Source: Actinomucor elegans (lineage: Eukaryota > Mucoromycota > Mucoromycetes > Mucorales > Mucoraceae). Taken from it: 64,000 nucleotides of DNA. Position numbers and translations under genes: made by a program. The notes beneath the pieces are model-generated. The model saw only the letters and a list, made by a program, of their open reading frames with translations, had not been told where the DNA came from and ran no database searches. The DNA lies in contig JAMSLZ010000012.1 of NCBI GenBank assembly GCA_026027325.1, positions 1-64,000 of the forward strand, read 5' to 3'. How positions within the stretch are numbered: position 1 is the first letter of the stretch; each line of letters opens with the position of its first letter. This document shows, in pieces, positions 1 through 11,589 of the stretch.

Positions 1-2894
1 ACATTTGATACTTTTCTTGGATCAGGCATCAATTTACCATCTACAATTGACCAACCCAAAATGTGAATACTTTTCTGAGCAAGTACAATCTTTTCTGGAG
101 AAAGTTGAAGATTTGCGTTTGTGAGGCGACGGATAACTTCGGCTACACAATCAGTATGATGTGCTAGAGAATCATTGGTACTGATGCAAATGTCATCGAT
201 ATAGATCGTTACGTAAGGAAGGTCACTGAACAAGTTAGTTAAGGTCCTTTGTACCAAATTAGCAATAAAGGACACACCGAAACATACTTTGCGAAAAGTA
301 TATTGCAAGTTAGTAAAAGGACACATAAAGTTTAACTTGCTTTTGTGAGCAGGGTCAACGAGGAAGCTAGTGAAGCAAGAATGGATATCGATACTAGTAA
401 TGATTTTGGCATTACTTAAGCGTTCATGGATGTCCGAAATGAGAGGTATATTGTACTTATCCGTACTAATAAGAATCGAGTTTAACTCACGAACGTCAGC
501 TACTACTCTAGGCTTCTTAAACGAATAGATACCATCAGCATTTTTCTTACTAACACATAGAAGGGGAGAATTAAAGCCGGTGTGACTTTGTGCAACTTCT
601 ATTACACCTTCATTTTTCCAAGTTTCAATTTGATCTAATACGGATTGCTTGTAGGCAATAGGAATTGGGTATGGCTTACGGTAAGCTACTTTACCGGGTT
701 GCGTTTCCAATTGTACTATTGCGCCAGGCAAATTGCAGTAGGTATTCTTCAAATCGATATTAGCGTTTGCAGCTAACAGTGGTTTAAGTTTAGATTGCAT
801 CAATTGGCGTTCATCAGCAGTACCAAAAGGACTATTATTAGGTTTGATATCTTCAGGATCGATTGGTGATGGCAATGCAGGACCAGTATGATCATCCCAA
901 GTTGATACCAACCCAGTGATAGCGATGTTAAGAAGAGGCATAATGTCAAGACCAAATAAAATAGGCGCACTATCGTCCTCTGTATAGAAATCAAACAATT
1001 CAAATTTATGCTTCAATTGTATTTTATTGTACAAAATGTTCAAAGAAGTATAACCAATCCTAGGTTGTTGCGTGTTAACATGACCAAGCTGAACCGTACC
1101 AGATGAAGGCGTAAAGCCAACACCAAGAGAACGAAAGAAGCGAGGAGAACATATGCTGAACGTACAGCCTGTATCCAAGTATGCGTAGACGCGAATGTTC
1201 TGCACAACAATAGGTAAAAGAATCGCATTAGATCTTTGTTTGGGTAAATTTGAAAATATGTTTGACTTACAAAGTTGTGCCTGGACGGCTGCGTGTTCAT
1301 CGATATTCATGTGTTCCTGAACAGGAACAGCAGAAGATGAAGAGCTAACTTCGGAATTGAATGGAGTTACTGCGGGAGCAACTGTCGATAGGTTCGAGGC
1401 CGGAGCCAACGAAGCAGAAGATGATGCAATAGCACCAGAAGAACCAAAGGCACGAGAAGCAGCACCTGCAATACTCATCATCCCAAAACGATGAGTTGGT
1501 CCTTGATTGGGATCGTTACGCACAGCAGTATTGCAACGATGCTGGCGTGTCCAACCAGGAGCTCCACACGAATGACAAGTACGATTGTTAATAGGAACTT
1601 GACTTGAAGAAGGCAAAGAACCGGAAGCAGCAGCAAGAGGTTGCTGGTTAGCAATAACAGATGACGCACGAGAGATAGCCTTACAGTTGGCAGTATCATG
1701 GGTATTGACTTTGTGAAAAGAACAATATTTCCCAGTGGAAGCAGTAGAAGAAGGACGTTTGGCAACCTTACCAATAGACATGGCAGAAGAGGCAACACCA
1801 AGAGAAGAAGGAACAGCGTGACGAGACTTGTCACTTTCACGGTGCACATAGTTGGCAGCAGAAGGTATGTTTGACACACGCGAAGAAGAACCAGAAGCAG
1901 AAGAAACAGAAGCAGAGACACCAGGAAGACCTTTCTCTTTGTACAAGTCATTGTACAGTTCACGAGCAAGACGCATCACTACATCCACATTCGACTTTTG
2001 ATCCTTTGGTAAGGAAAGACGCGAAGTAATGACCTTGTCAGCAAATTCAGTGGGCAAAGCGTGTAAAAACTTATCCACAAGAATGGAGGCAGGTAAGCAC
2101 TGGTCAACAGCACGACGACGGAGATCATTGAAGCGATCAATGAAAGCAAAAAGAGATTCACCTTTGGCTAACTTGATGTCAACAAGAGAGCGAGCACAGG
2201 CAGCACGATCTTCATCAACGGTTGTACCAAACCGAGAGAGGAACTCATTCTTGAACATGAGCCAAGTAGGGGAAGCAATACCAGCGGCACGAGCGTTCTG
2301 ATGAAACTCAACTTCATACCAGGTAAGTTGAGCTTGCGACATTTGAGACAACACTAATCGTTCATAGTTGGTGTCGAAGTCCAAACGATGAGCATACATT
2401 ACGTTTTGAAAACGTGTCAAACAAGCAGCAGCATCGATAAAAATATGAGCGTTAGGCTCATGAACTTCACCAACCCATTGAAGATAAGGCATGTTGTTGG
2501 GACACACACTAGAAACCTTGATGGGTGCCTTGGGATCAACAACAGCGCGAGCATACTTGACAGAGTCAGCATTGGATTTCTCAATTAAGGCTTTGGTAGC
2601 GATAACAGCCTTAAGAACACTATCCTTCTGCAAGTATTCAGCCTGGAAATCATCGAGATTATCACCAGACAAAGGAGACGAGAGACGAGCAGCAAGAATG
2701 GTTAACTCAATAGTGAGTTGGTTGATAGTATCTTGCATACTACGGAGAGATTCTTCAGCTTGCACTTGTCGATCAACAAAAGAAGCAGCAGAACCAGAAG
2801 ATTCTTCCATGGATGCATCAAGAACAGGTAAGTTGGCTTGAGCAACAGAAACAGTAGGTTCACCAGAGTGAATGGAGGCAGCAGGAGAAGACAT
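1..2894 (-). CDS. Ty3/gypsy gag-protease-reverse transcriptase polyprotein, cut by the window edge
   Basis: One frame is open from the ATG at 2894 to the left edge (about 964 codons), so gag and pol are a single ORF. The N-terminal half is a gag-like helical region. Two zinc knuckles follow, near residues 389 (KYCSFHK...) and 436-452 (CHSCGAPGWTRQHRCN). The aspartic protease has YLDTGCTFS near residue 573. The reverse transcriptase has FHSPLLCVSKK-type strand motifs (here FNSPLLCVSKK) and the catalytic YIDD near residue 897. RNase H and integrase would lie left of the window. The start is the first ATG after the LTR leader. The gag-PR-RT order is the Ty3 order. No stop interrupts the visible part, so it may be functional. 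Confidence 0.9.
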   Translation of the reverse strand, partial: MSSPAASIHSGEPTVSVAQANLPVLDASMEESSGSAASFVDRQVQAEESLRSMQDTINQLTIELTILAARLSSPLSGDNLDDFQAEYLQKDSVLKAVIATKALIEKSNADSVKYARAVVDPKAPIKVSSVCPNNMPYLQWVGEVHEPNAHIFIDAAACLTRFQNVMYAHRLDFDTNYERLVLSQMSQAQLTWYEVEFHQNARAAGIASPTWLMFKNEFLSRFGTTVDEDRAACARSLVDIKLAKGESLFAFIDRFNDLRRRAVDQCLPASILVDKFLHALPTEFADKVITSRLSLPKDQKSNVDVVMRLARELYNDLYKEKGLPGVSASVSSASGSSSRVSNIPSAANYVHRESDKSRHAVPSSLGVASSAMSIGKVAKRPSSTASTGKYCSFHKVNTHDTANCKAISRASSVIANQQPLAAASGSLPSSSQVPINNRTCHSCGAPGWTRQHRCNTAVRNDPNQGPTHRFGMMSIAGAASRAFGSSGAIASSSASLAPASNLSTVAPAVTPFNSEVSSSSSAVPVQEHMNIDEHAAVQAQLCKSNIFSNLPKQRSNAILLPIVVQNIRVYAYLDTGCTFSICSPRFFRSLGVGFTPSSGTVQLGHVNTQQPRIGYTSLNILYNKIQLKHKFELFDFYTEDDSAPILFGLDIMPLLNIAITGLVSTWDDHTGPALPSPIDPEDIKPNNSPFGTADERQLMQSKLKPLLAANANIDLKNTYCNLPGAIVQLETQPGKVAYRKPYPIPIAYKQSVLDQIETWKNEGVIEVAQSHTGFNSPLLCVSKKNADGIYSFKKPRVVADVRELNSILISTDKYNIPLISDIHERLSNAKIITSIDIHSCFTSFLVDPAHKSKLNFMCPFTNLQYTFRKVCFGVSFIANLVQRTLTNLFSDLPYVTIYIDDICISTNDSLAHHTDCVAEVIRRLTNANLQLSPEKIVLAQKSIHILGWSIVDGKLMPDPRKVSN

Positions 2895-2939
2895 TGGTAA
2901 TAAGATTGTAATTGTTGGAAAAAGCTTGATTCAAAAAAA

Positions 2940-3443
2940 TGTTATATCCGGTGCTAAAGACGAAGGATATAATTTAAAATACAATAATAAAAGAATAGAC
3001 AGTCAATGGAATCAGCTATCCTGATAGTAAAAGTTATTCTAATGTTTTATTCACAATTCAAAATCAAGTCTTCTTTATATACATTTCATCAGAGCTTGAT
3101 AGTGTAGCATTCAATATCTATCAGCACGCATGGCCGTACAACGGAGTCCAATCCCAGCAGCCACTAATAAGCCTTTCAACCACGCATTGTTGTAATTGTA
3201 TAACCCACGCGTTATTCGATATTCAGGTCTTATCTTGAGATACACTCGATACTACTCGATAGTATGATGCCGCGTGTTTCTTGTAAGGATTATTGGCTAA
3301 TAGTTCTAAGGATGACACATCGCTTGTATTTATGCAGGCCTCGTTAATCTGATTGGGTTATCAGATAGAGTCCGTGTATGACATAAATGAACAGTTGATT
3401 CCTTACTATTATGTCGATGCAAAATAGTAGGTGGAATACAACA
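2940..3443 (-). repeat. 5' LTR of the minus-strand Ty3 element (family LTR1)
   Basis: This 504-bp unit reads TGTTGTATTCC... to ...GGATATAACA on the minus strand, and the gag ATG follows 45 bp later. The same sequence stands alone at 59178-59678. The outer flank is TTGTA at 3444-3448; the partner TSD lies outside the window. The LTR interrupts a PHc1 transposase gene. The leader after the LTR starts with T-runs, not the TGG of a tRNA primer site. Confidence 0.9.
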
Positions 3444-3444
3444 T

Positions 3445-4176
3445 TGTATATGTTTTGATGGATTATATGAAAACACAGTAAAAGAATTTATAGAAAAATT
3501 TAGTAATATTGGATTTAATATATCCTTGAAAAATTTTTGCTATCCTATAAAAAAAGATAAAGGAGTTGAATTAACCATAGATGAAAAAAAATTCAATGAA
3601 GAATTAGGTGGATTAAGGTCAAAAATAGAAAAATATTTTGCAGAATTAGGTAGTATTTTTAAAAGATTTAGTGGACAAAATAAGATTAGAATAACAGATA
3701 ATAAGACATATAATATACAGCTAAAATTAGCAATAGTATTACTGAACATAAAATATTTTACAGAGTTATTTGGAATTGAAGAAAATGCCCATTACAACAA
3801 ATGGCTAAATGATAATTTTGATTATTATTATAAAAATAATATTGAAATGAATAAAGAAGTAACATTAAAAACACAATATAAAATAGAAAATATCGTTGAT
3901 ATAAAATCATTACAAAATCAATTTTTAAATAATTTAAATATAAATGAAGTGAATATAGATATTATGGATCAAATGGAGGAAGATATCACTAGTAATAATG
4001 ATCAAAATATATATGAAATACAATATATAATTAAACACAAAAAAGTAAAGAACTTATATGAATATTTTGTAAAATGGAAAAAGTATGGTAAAGAACATAA
4101 TTCATGGGTAAAAGAAAAAGATTTTACATCACATGATACTATTTTGAATTATTGGAAATCAATAGAAAATAATTAA
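3445..4176 (+). pseudogene. PHc1 transposase, C-terminal half with chromodomain
   Basis: The reading frame is open from the break at 3445 to the stop at 4174-4176. It holds the second catalytic aspartate (CFDGLYENT), the third-acidic-residue helix (EELGGLRSKIEKYF) and a C-terminal chromodomain (YEIQYIIKHKK ... YFVKWKKYGKEHNSWV). Where it overlaps, the protein appears identical to the intact copy at 15989-17467. The first 240 or so residues are missing because the LTR1 retrotransposon inserted here, so the protein cannot be complete. Confidence 0.88.
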
Positions 4177-4187
4177 TCAATTAATAA

Positions 4188-4408
4188 GAAGAACATTTAG
4201 TATTACAGAAATATGTTCAAAATAGTACAATATATAAAAAAATTAGGAAATAATAGATTTTTTTGAATACAAATAATAATATAAATAAATTTTATTCTAA
4301 AATAGAACAAGTAACCAACATTTTATTTATGGATAAAAAGGCAACATTATATTTATGCCTTGATTTTTTAGGAAAGTTAAAAATATTAAGTAGTTGTAAA
4401 TGTTTATC
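4188..4408 (+). repeat. PHc1 221-bp terminal repeat (reverse orientation)
   Basis: The module runs from GAAGAACATTT to AAATGTTTATC, with short inverted ends, and is the same unit found at both ends of the full copies and alone at 57763-57983. Confidence 0.9.
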
Positions 4409-5455
4409 TTTGAGAAGATTGAACAAGAAATCTTAATCAACCGTCGTTTAATTCAAGATTTGATCCAAATATTAGCACCTCTATTTCCTCGAGAAGCTTC
4501 GAGGGTTTCATCTAACGAAGAAATTGAACAAGCACTTGACGATGGTACAATCATATCTGAAGCATGTTACTACATTCAGTTTTATTAACCTCTTAGCTTG
4601 TCATATATAGCTGAACGAGAAGCAATTGCAAATGCTTTGAATCCTAATTTACGTAGTAAACGGTCAATCCCAAAAGTGCTAGAAGAAGCAAAAGTGCGTT
4701 ATCAACAAAAGGCAACCAAGACAAATGTCACCCCTTCTGCACCATTAAGGTTATATGCCCTCTTGAAACACCTCAAGTATATAAAAGGCCAACAAAATGA
4801 ACTGACCGATGATGATGTTCAACCGCAATACAATACGTTGAAATACTTGGCAAGAGATGTCTTGAAAGACATGGAAAGGGCAAATATAAATATTGTTGGT
4901 AAAACTTGGAGTGAAATTGGCGAAGAGGATACCAGCATTCAAGAACGTTATGCTTTGCTTTTGGAGAAACGTGCTTTAGATGTGGGCTTGCATCTGCATC
5001 TCTGTGTAGAGATGTGGGCTGCCAAGTTACTTTTATCTGAAGCACTCAAAAACAAGAAGACTGTACGTACCAGAAGTAATTCTGCTGAAGAAGGTGAAAG
5101 TCAACAAAATCAAGAATCTGTTGAAGACAATGAGATTGAATCGTTCTTCAGGTTAGATGCTTTTTTATTTCTGTTTTTATATCTTTATTAATATGCTTGT
5201 TATGCAAATAGTGTGGATAATCAGCATATCCTTGTTGATCGTCTAGCTACTTCTGTTGCTCCAGTTGGTCTTGCATCTCCAATTGCTAGCTTGTTGGATC
5301 TACATTCTGCTCGCTCATCAACGAAAAGAAAAGCCATTACGGTTCAACCTGACGTTGGTGAAGATGAGGAGGCTGGATCTGACAATCGTTCCAAAGAAGC
5401 GGATTCCAATAAGCGTAAACCACGCTCTAAGAAAAATACAAAAAAAACGAAATAA
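4409..5455 (+). pseudogene. Unrecognised spliced gene, 3' fragment
   Basis: I do not recognise the family. Three coding blocks join in frame: 4409-4565, 4611-5151 and 5212-5455, with GT-AG introns of 45 nt (4566-4610) and 60 nt (5152-5211). The 5' end is lost at the junction with the PHc1 repeat. Visible features are a charged helical middle (ARDVLKDMERANINIVGKTW, then EEDTSIQERYALLLEKRALD), a Glu/Gln-rich stretch, and a very basic lysine-rich tail before the stop. A diverged copy at 51817-52540 keeps the helical block and the second intron at the same phase, which supports real coding and splicing. Its function is unknown; it may belong to a transposon. Confidence 0.6.
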
Positions 5456-6480
5456 ATATAGACGTTTTTTTATTGGTTTAAGTAGCTGACGTAGCATTTT
5501 TCTGCGGCTTTTCAGTATTAAGAAAAACTTTTTTACACCAATCTTGAGTTTCTTTCTTTTTTTTCGTTTGCTAAATTGGCACATTAAACGTAAGGTTTCT
5601 TGACATTTGTCACTCTTATTGCGCACAACACTTTAACTGAAGCTTCTGTATAATAGGAATTAACCTCAATGTCAGCTTGTAATTGTGTTTTTTTTTCCAA
5701 GCTTTCGAATATTTCCCTCGTTCTTAATGTCGTAATTATCTATAAATACGTCGTCATTCATACTGCTTATATTCTTATACTGACTTGTATTCTTAAATAC
5801 TTATACCACTTCAGTAATACTTATAGCCAGTAATGCCATATAGCTTTTGAACCTTTACTATTAGTTTTAAAGCTAATAACCATTAAGTAAGTGCAATGAT
5901 TACTAATCCATTAATTTCTTTGTATATTAATCTAATACTGTTATAATAGATTTAGTTGTGTATATATACAAGACGAAGACTATTAAAACTGTAGCCCAGT
6001 GAATTATAATTGATTGTGTCTGATATAGTGTTGGTAAGTCTGTAGCAATAGCGAGTTTCATTCAAGAATCTAATCATTACTTACTTTAGGAAAAGATGAT
6101 TAAAATATGCTATTATACAAGCGTGGGCCATTCTTCTAAAGGTTAGTTCAAATATACTCTTAAAATATTGTTTCATCAACGATAACTGACATTATTTATA
6201 CAGTTATTTGCTTAATTCATTTACCTGTTACTTGCCAGTGGGACATAAATTCTTTTATACTTGTATGACAATAAGGTAAGTTAAATACTGTTCGTGTGTG
6301 ATAGAAAGCTGGTTATTGTATATTCAGCTATTGAAGGCTAGTGTGTATTAGAGTAATATCTGTTGAAGTTATATATTATATAAATAAAAAAAATAGCAAT
6401 TAAATTATTATCTGAATAACCAAAATGACTATAATATTATTAGTAGTGTATTGTGAATATATGATAGAAAACTAATAATA
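5456..6480. other. AT-rich DNA with no gene seen
   Basis: I find no supported ORF, RNA gene or repeat boundary here, only T-rich runs and scattered microhomology to other AT-rich spacers. Confidence 0.5.
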
Positions 6481-6746
6481 ATATTGATTATAAATCATCA
6501 ATATGGAGGGATTAATCCATACTATTATTGACTGGAAACCACTACTATTATACAATTTACCCATAATAATATTGAAGGAAAACCCTTAATATTATAGTAT
6601 TTACCCATAATATTATCGAATAAGAGTCACTAATATTATCAACCGCCGAAAAAACACTGCCTAGAAATTGACAATAATTATTAGCAGAACTATAGTCGAT
6701 TTTACCCCTAATATTATCAACTTTTGGGCAAAAACCGACAATATTT
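6481..6746. repeat. Cluster of AATATTATC-type short repeats
   Basis: The motif TAATATTATC or a close variant recurs many times, several times preceded by TTACCC or TTACCCA. The block ends with TTTTCGCCATAGTGA, which also occurs at about 55738-55752, suggesting the shared end of an unidentified element. It directly precedes the truncated Ty3 pol. Confidence 0.4.
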
Positions 6747-6754
6747 TCGCCATA

Positions 6755-7318
6755 GTGAATACGCTCTGGCCAATGCTCCTGTTATCTCGCCTCCAGTTAT
6801 CGGTCAACGATTTCATGTTGCAACAGATGCAAGTGTGTCTGGTATTGGTGCTATGCTGTACCAAATTATCGATAATGAAGTTAAGTTTGTTGCCTTGGCT
6901 TCTCGAAAGCTTAGTGTTTCCGAACGCAACTATAGCACTACCAAACGTGAATTGTTAGCTGTCGTTTATGCATTTGCGAAATTCCACAAGTGGCTGTATC
7001 TTATTCCCTTTACGTTGCATACTGATCATAAAAGTCTCATTTACTTGCAGACTCAAGAAGTACCTAATGCTTTAATGGCTGGTTGGTATGAGGGTATTTT
7101 TGGCTATACGTTCAATACAGTTCACCTGCCTGGATTCAAAAATCTTATTCCTGACGCTCTCTCACGCCTTTATACGGACGAGGATCAACCGATTAATGTT
7201 CTGGAGGGGGGTAGTTGTCTCGATATAGTCGCGCTTGGTGATGTTGGTAGCATTTCAAACAAAAAGAAAAGCTTGAAAAATAGTGAAAAGGGATCTATGG
7301 CTAAAAGCAAAAAGCAAT
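6755..7318 (+). pseudogene. Ty3 pol fragment: RNase H domain
   Basis: The frame begins abruptly inside pol, without gag, protease or reverse transcriptase. It shows the RNase H motifs VATDASVSGIGAM, ERNYSTTKREL, HTDHKSL and the DALSRLY end. It resembles the RNase H of the intact element at 39824-44548. The frame is cut at 7318 by a PHc1 transposon. With the 3-bp duplication AAT removed, codons continue exactly into the integrase at 9824, so the gene was open when the insertion occurred. Confidence 0.88.
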
Positions 7319-7539
7319 GATAAACATTTACAACTACTTAATATTTTTAACTTTCCTAAAAAATCAAGGCATAAATATAATGTTGCCTTTTTATCCATAA
7401 ATAAAATGTTGGTTACTTGTTCTATTTTAGAATAAAATTTATTTATATTATTATTTGTATTCAAAAAAATCTATTATTTCCTAATTTTTTTATATATTGT
7501 ACTATTTTGAACATATTTCTGTAATACTAAATGTTCTTC
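7319..7539 (-). repeat. PHc1 terminal direct repeat, left
   Basis: This 221-bp module has its own short inverted ends (AACATTT / AAATGTT) and an internal conserved core near 7369-7421. Confidence 0.9.
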
Positions 7540-7550
7540 TTATTAATTGA

Positions 7551-9027
7551 TTAATTATTTTCTATTGATTTCCAATAATTCAAAATAGTATCATGTGATG
7601 TAAAATCTTTTTCTTTTACCCATGAATTATGTTCTTTACCATACTTTTTCCATTTTACAAAATATTCATATAAGTTCTTTACTTTTTTGTGTTTAATTAT
7701 ATATTGTATTTCATATATATTTTGATCATTATTACTAGTGATATCTTCCTCCATTTGATCCATAATATCTATATTCACTTCATTTATATTTAAATTATTT
7801 AAAAATTGATTTTGTAATGATTTTATATCAACGATATTTTCTATTTTATATTGTGTTTTTAATGTTACTTCTTTATTCATTTCAATATTATTTTTATAAT
7901 AATAATCAAAATTATCATTTAGCCATTTGTTGTAATGGGCATTTTCTTCAATTCCAAATAACTCTGTAAAATATTTTATGTTCAGTAATACTATTGCTAA
8001 TTTTAGCTGTATATTATATGTCTTATTATCTGTTATTCTAATCTTATTTTGTCCACTAAATCTTTTAAAAATACTACCTAATTCTGCAAAATATTTTTCT
8101 ATTTTTGACCTTAATCCACCTAATTCTTCATTGAATTTTTTTTCATCTATGGTTAATTCAACTCCTTTATCTTTTTTTATAGGATAGCAAAAATTTTTCA
8201 AGGATATATTAAATCCAATATTACTAAATTTTCTATAAATTCTTTTACTGTGTTTTCATATAATCCATCAAAACATATACAATCTATTTCATTATAAAAC
8301 TTATTGATATTTATGTCTAAAAGCATTTTATCATCAGTATTATTTCTACAAGGTAAGGAATCAGATATATAAACACATATTCTATTAATATCTATAATAA
8401 ATTGTGTATTTAATCCATTTCTTTTTAATTTATACGAGAATAACTCTTTTTTATCTAGATTAATATCTTGATATGTTATACGATTATGGTGACCATCAAT
8501 TAGTAATGTTACATTATCTAACATCATTGGATTAAATTTCTTAGCACAAAGTAATCTCAATGTATGTGTAGAAAAACATTTTTCTAATTTATTATTTATC
8601 CATTTTTCCAATAAATCATAATTATTTATATATAATGATTGATATAATTTATAAAAACTAGTAGATGGAATATACATTTCCATTTCATTTATAGATTTTC
8701 CATTTAATAAATGTTCTAATAATATCAATACTTTATCTGCTGTTATATATGGACCTGGTAGTTTTATATTGTTACATAAATCTGTCAAAAATACAAATGG
8801 AGCAATACTTCCTAATTTAATATATATATTTTTTTAATTCTATCAATATTTGGTATACTCGTTATTTTAGATCTATGATATTTCAATTCAACTTTATATA
8901 TATATTCATTTTTCATAAATTTCCAATACCTATTGTAAATATTTCTGTATTCATTTTCAATTAATAAGTCTATATGAGTGTTCATAAACAAATAAAATGA
9001 TGTATTTTTATATAAAGAGAAATTCAA
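7551..9027 (-). pseudogene. PHc1 DDE transposase-chromodomain gene, two frameshifts
   Basis: Compared with the intact 492-codon copy at 15989-17467, this gene is broken in two homopolymer runs: a T is missing near 8225-8230 and another in the T-run near 8829-8836. This gives three open pieces (7551-8201, 8198-8788, 8812-9027). All domains remain: N-terminal region, LLIDGHHNR, CFDGLYENT, the EELGGLRSK helix and the C-terminal chromodomain. Because the only lesions are single-base differences in T-runs, sequencing or assembly error is a real alternative to true decay. Confidence 0.85.
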
Positions 9028-9075
9028 TTTTTAATATTTTCTATATTTAATAAACTTTTATTTATATATGAAAAT

Positions 9076-9444
9076 TCAATTTTTAATATTTTCTATATTT
9101 TCCAAGAACTTATGATTTCTTTTTGCATAATCTAACCATGATTTAAAATTATAAATTTCTTTAATACTAACATATCCTTTTCTTAAACACCAGGATTTGA
9201 AATATTCATTTCTAACTTTTTCGTTATCATCTAAAATTGTTTTTATCACTAAATTGGCATGGATATTTGTATTGTTTTCACCAACATCATAGAAAGGACC
9301 ACTATATAAAATTTTATCAATATTTTTTATATTTCCAACCCATTGCAGTATTTTCTTGTTTAATATTTCGGATGATTTATTCTTGACATCTTTTTTTTCA
9401 GGATTTAGAGTTAAAACCACAGCATAATAATAGATTTTTTCCAT
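9076..9444 (-). CDS. Small Rep/HUH-like protein of PHc1
   Basis: This gene lies upstream of the transposase gene on the same strand. I chose the Met at 9444 (MEKIYYYAVVLTLNP) because the homologue in PHc2 is conserved from the same point; an upstream Met at 9483 is possible. Three blocks recall rolling-circle Rep nucleases: a hydrophobic strand with VVLTLNP, then NIHANLVIKT (one His of a would-be HUH), then KGYVSIKEI...WLDYAKRN with a Tyr and Lys where the nucleophile motif would be. The second His is absent, so the assignment is tentative and the protein could instead only bind DNA. The sequence appears identical to 17516-17884. Confidence 0.55.
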   Translation of the reverse strand: MEKIYYYAVVLTLNPEKKDVKNKSSEILNKKILQWVGNIKNIDKILYSGPFYDVGENNTNIHANLVIKTILDDNEKVRNEYFKSWCLRKGYVSIKEIYNFKSWLDYAKRNHKFLENIENIKN

Positions 9445-9599
9445 TAAATATAATATTGATGTTATTTTAAAAATAATTCTCAAATATTATAGATACTTTT
9501 ATATTTTCCAAAATATCATGCCAAGAATTAGATGCCAAGGAAGTTGTTTTTAGATTTCTCAATGTGATTAAACGCAATGGAAGTCTAAAAATAGGACAA

Positions 9600-9820
9600 G
9601 ATAAACATTTACAACTACTTAATATTTTTAACTTTCCTAAAAAATCAAGGCATAAATATAATGTTGCCTTTTTATCCATAAATAAAATGTTGGTTACTTG
9701 TTCTATTTTAGAATAAAATTTATTTATATTATTATTTGTATTCAAAAAAATCTATTATTTCCTAATTTTTTTATATATTGTACTATTTTGAACATATTTC
9801 TGTAATACTAAATGTTCTTC
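9600..9820 (-). repeat. PHc1 terminal direct repeat, right
   Basis: This is the second copy of the 221-bp module in the same orientation as 7319-7539. Its inner neighbour (CAA) is not a duplication of its outer neighbour (AAT), so the two repeats and the genes between them behave as one unit. Confidence 0.9.
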
Positions 9821-11370
9821 AATTTGCTCAACAGTCACGCCCTAGTATTTATAAAAATAATACTTCTCTCTTAGCTTCTTCTTCAACAGTACCAATATTA
9901 CTTACTGATCAGAGTAATGATACTTGCGCTACTATATCTCCACAACAAACTTCTAATGACGATGAAGACCTGATTCTTCGAACATTAAAGTTTGCTGATT
10001 ATATTACACCACCTAAAAATGAACGTGATAATCTCGTATTTAAAGCACACCTTTTAGGACATTATGGTTTACAAAGCATCGAGAACCAATTACACCATGA
10101 TGGTATTCACTGGACAAACATGCGAAAAGATATTCAACGAATCTTGGGCGAATGTACTGAATGCAATAGGTTCAACATATCCAAAGTTGGTTATCACCCA
10201 CCAAAATCTGTATTGCCTGATCAACCACTTGATCATTGGTGTATGGATTTAGGTACGTTTGATGTCACCTCTTCCCGCGGCAATAACTTTATGTTAGTCA
10301 TGGTAGACTATTATTCAAGGTTTACTGTTCTTAGAGCATTACCTGATAAACATAGTACGACTATCGCTGCCGAACTTTTATCTATATTCTCGTTATTTGG
10401 CTTTCCAAAGATCTTGAATTCGGATAATGGTGCAGAGTTCACAGCTGATATTGTAGCAAAAATGATTGAGATGAGTGGCATTGATCGAAGACTTTCATTA
10501 CCATACTCTCCTACGGGTAACTCGGTAAACGAAGCATATGTCGGTTTGGCAAAACGTACAATTGTTAAGGAATTACGCGGTAAAGGCGCCGACTGGGATT
10601 ATTATTTGAATTATTGTCAATACGCTATGAATTGTAAATACGCACGGTTACATAAGTCTCGTTCTTATACAGTGTTATTCAATAGACAACCAAATGGCTT
10701 TGAAGACTACTCAAATACTAAACCTGTATTGCAACTAGAAGAAACTGACACGAAAATGATTGATGAAAAATTCAAATTTGTCAATGAAGTCGTTATACCA
10801 GCATTGTCTAAACGCATAAGAGATACGCAAGAACGTGATCACGACAGATTCGTAAAAACGCATAGGATTGTAACTAAGCAGTTTCCTGTTGGAAGTAAAG
10901 TTATGATTAAGAATGTAACACGATTAAGCAAATTAGATGCGCGTAATCTCGGTCCATTTTATATACATGGAATCACAAAGAACGGTAGCTATATCTTGAA
11001 AGATAAAGTGGGTACTCTCTTGTCTAGAGATGTACCTACATCGCATATTATATTCATCTCCTCAGATAATATATCTACTGAAGAATATCAAAAGCTTAAA
11101 GAAGATCACTTTGAAATACAAGCAGTCATTGATCATTCTGGTTCACCTGGTAATTATTTATACAGAGTCAAATGGAAAGGATATCCAAACGATGAAGATG
11201 ATACATGGGAACCTCCATCACACTTCGATTCAAAGAAACCAATTGAAATATATTGGGGACGTCGCAATGCTGATCATAAGCAATCCTCTTCCAAGAAACG
11301 TAAGGCTCCTATGACAGTCAATACACGTAAGATAGCTACTCGGAACAAACGCAGTAGAAACCAACAATAG
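9821..11370 (+). pseudogene. Ty3 pol fragment: integrase with chromodomain
   Basis: This is the downstream half of the pol split by PHc1. It has the zinc-binding HHCC domain (HLLGHYGLQ ... CTECNRF), the integrase triad regions CMDLGTFD, SDNGAEF and NSVNEAYV, and a GPY/F-like module (LGPFYIHGITKNGSYILKD). A C-terminal chromodomain follows (FEIQAVIDHSG ... YRVKWKGYPNDEDDTWEP) with a basic tail; the stop is at 11368-11370. The domain order is that of chromoviruses, which target chromatin through the chromodomain. The open frame suggests recent activity, but the element lacks gag and reverse transcriptase here. Confidence 0.9.
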
Positions 11371-11589
11371 ATCATAGACTTTTTATACACAGTCTTGTTT
11401 GTTATTCTTCTTTTCCTTCACTTTTATCCTACGGGTTTTTTACATAAGGTTTTTATCGAGGAATAACTACGATCAGTTCATTACAAGGCGAAAGGACACG
11501 CACCGAAGTATGTAACTTCCTATTAACTTATGCACATTATAGACTACACCTAGTAACAATGCAAACACTCTTAGTATAAGCAACTGTCT

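Larger units (their letters stand above)
3444..4408 (+). mobile_element. PHc1 Harbinger-like element, 3' part only
   Basis: This is the reverse complement of the last 0.97 kb of the complete copies at 7319-9820 and 15757-18260. It is cut by the LTR1 element at 3443 and ends with one 221-bp terminal repeat. The right end abuts the spliced gene fragment beginning at 4409. Confidence 0.9.
7319..9820 (-). mobile_element. PHc1 Harbinger-like transposon, complete copy with broken transposase
   Basis: This 2502-bp element starts GATAAACATTT and ends AAATGTTCTTC. It is flanked by the 3-bp duplication AAT (7316-7318 and 9821-9823) inside a Ty3 pol gene. Both ends carry the same 221-bp repeat in direct orientation (7319-7539, 9600-9820). 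Between them, on the minus strand, lie the small Rep-like gene and then the DDE-chromodomain gene. It is almost identical to the copy at 15757-18260. Confidence 0.92.

Noticed and set aside
1478..1969. Leu/Val-rich ORF of 163 codons overlapping the first Ty3 gag
   Set aside because: Same strand, different frame from a clear gag with zinc knuckles; the Leu-rich composition is a frame shadow of Ser/Ala/Thr-rich gag.
7319..9820. PHc1 as an LTR retrotransposon because of its direct terminal repeats
   Set aside because: No reverse transcriptase, gag, TG...CA ends or polypurine tract; the 3-bp TSD and DDE transposase fit a DNA transposon.
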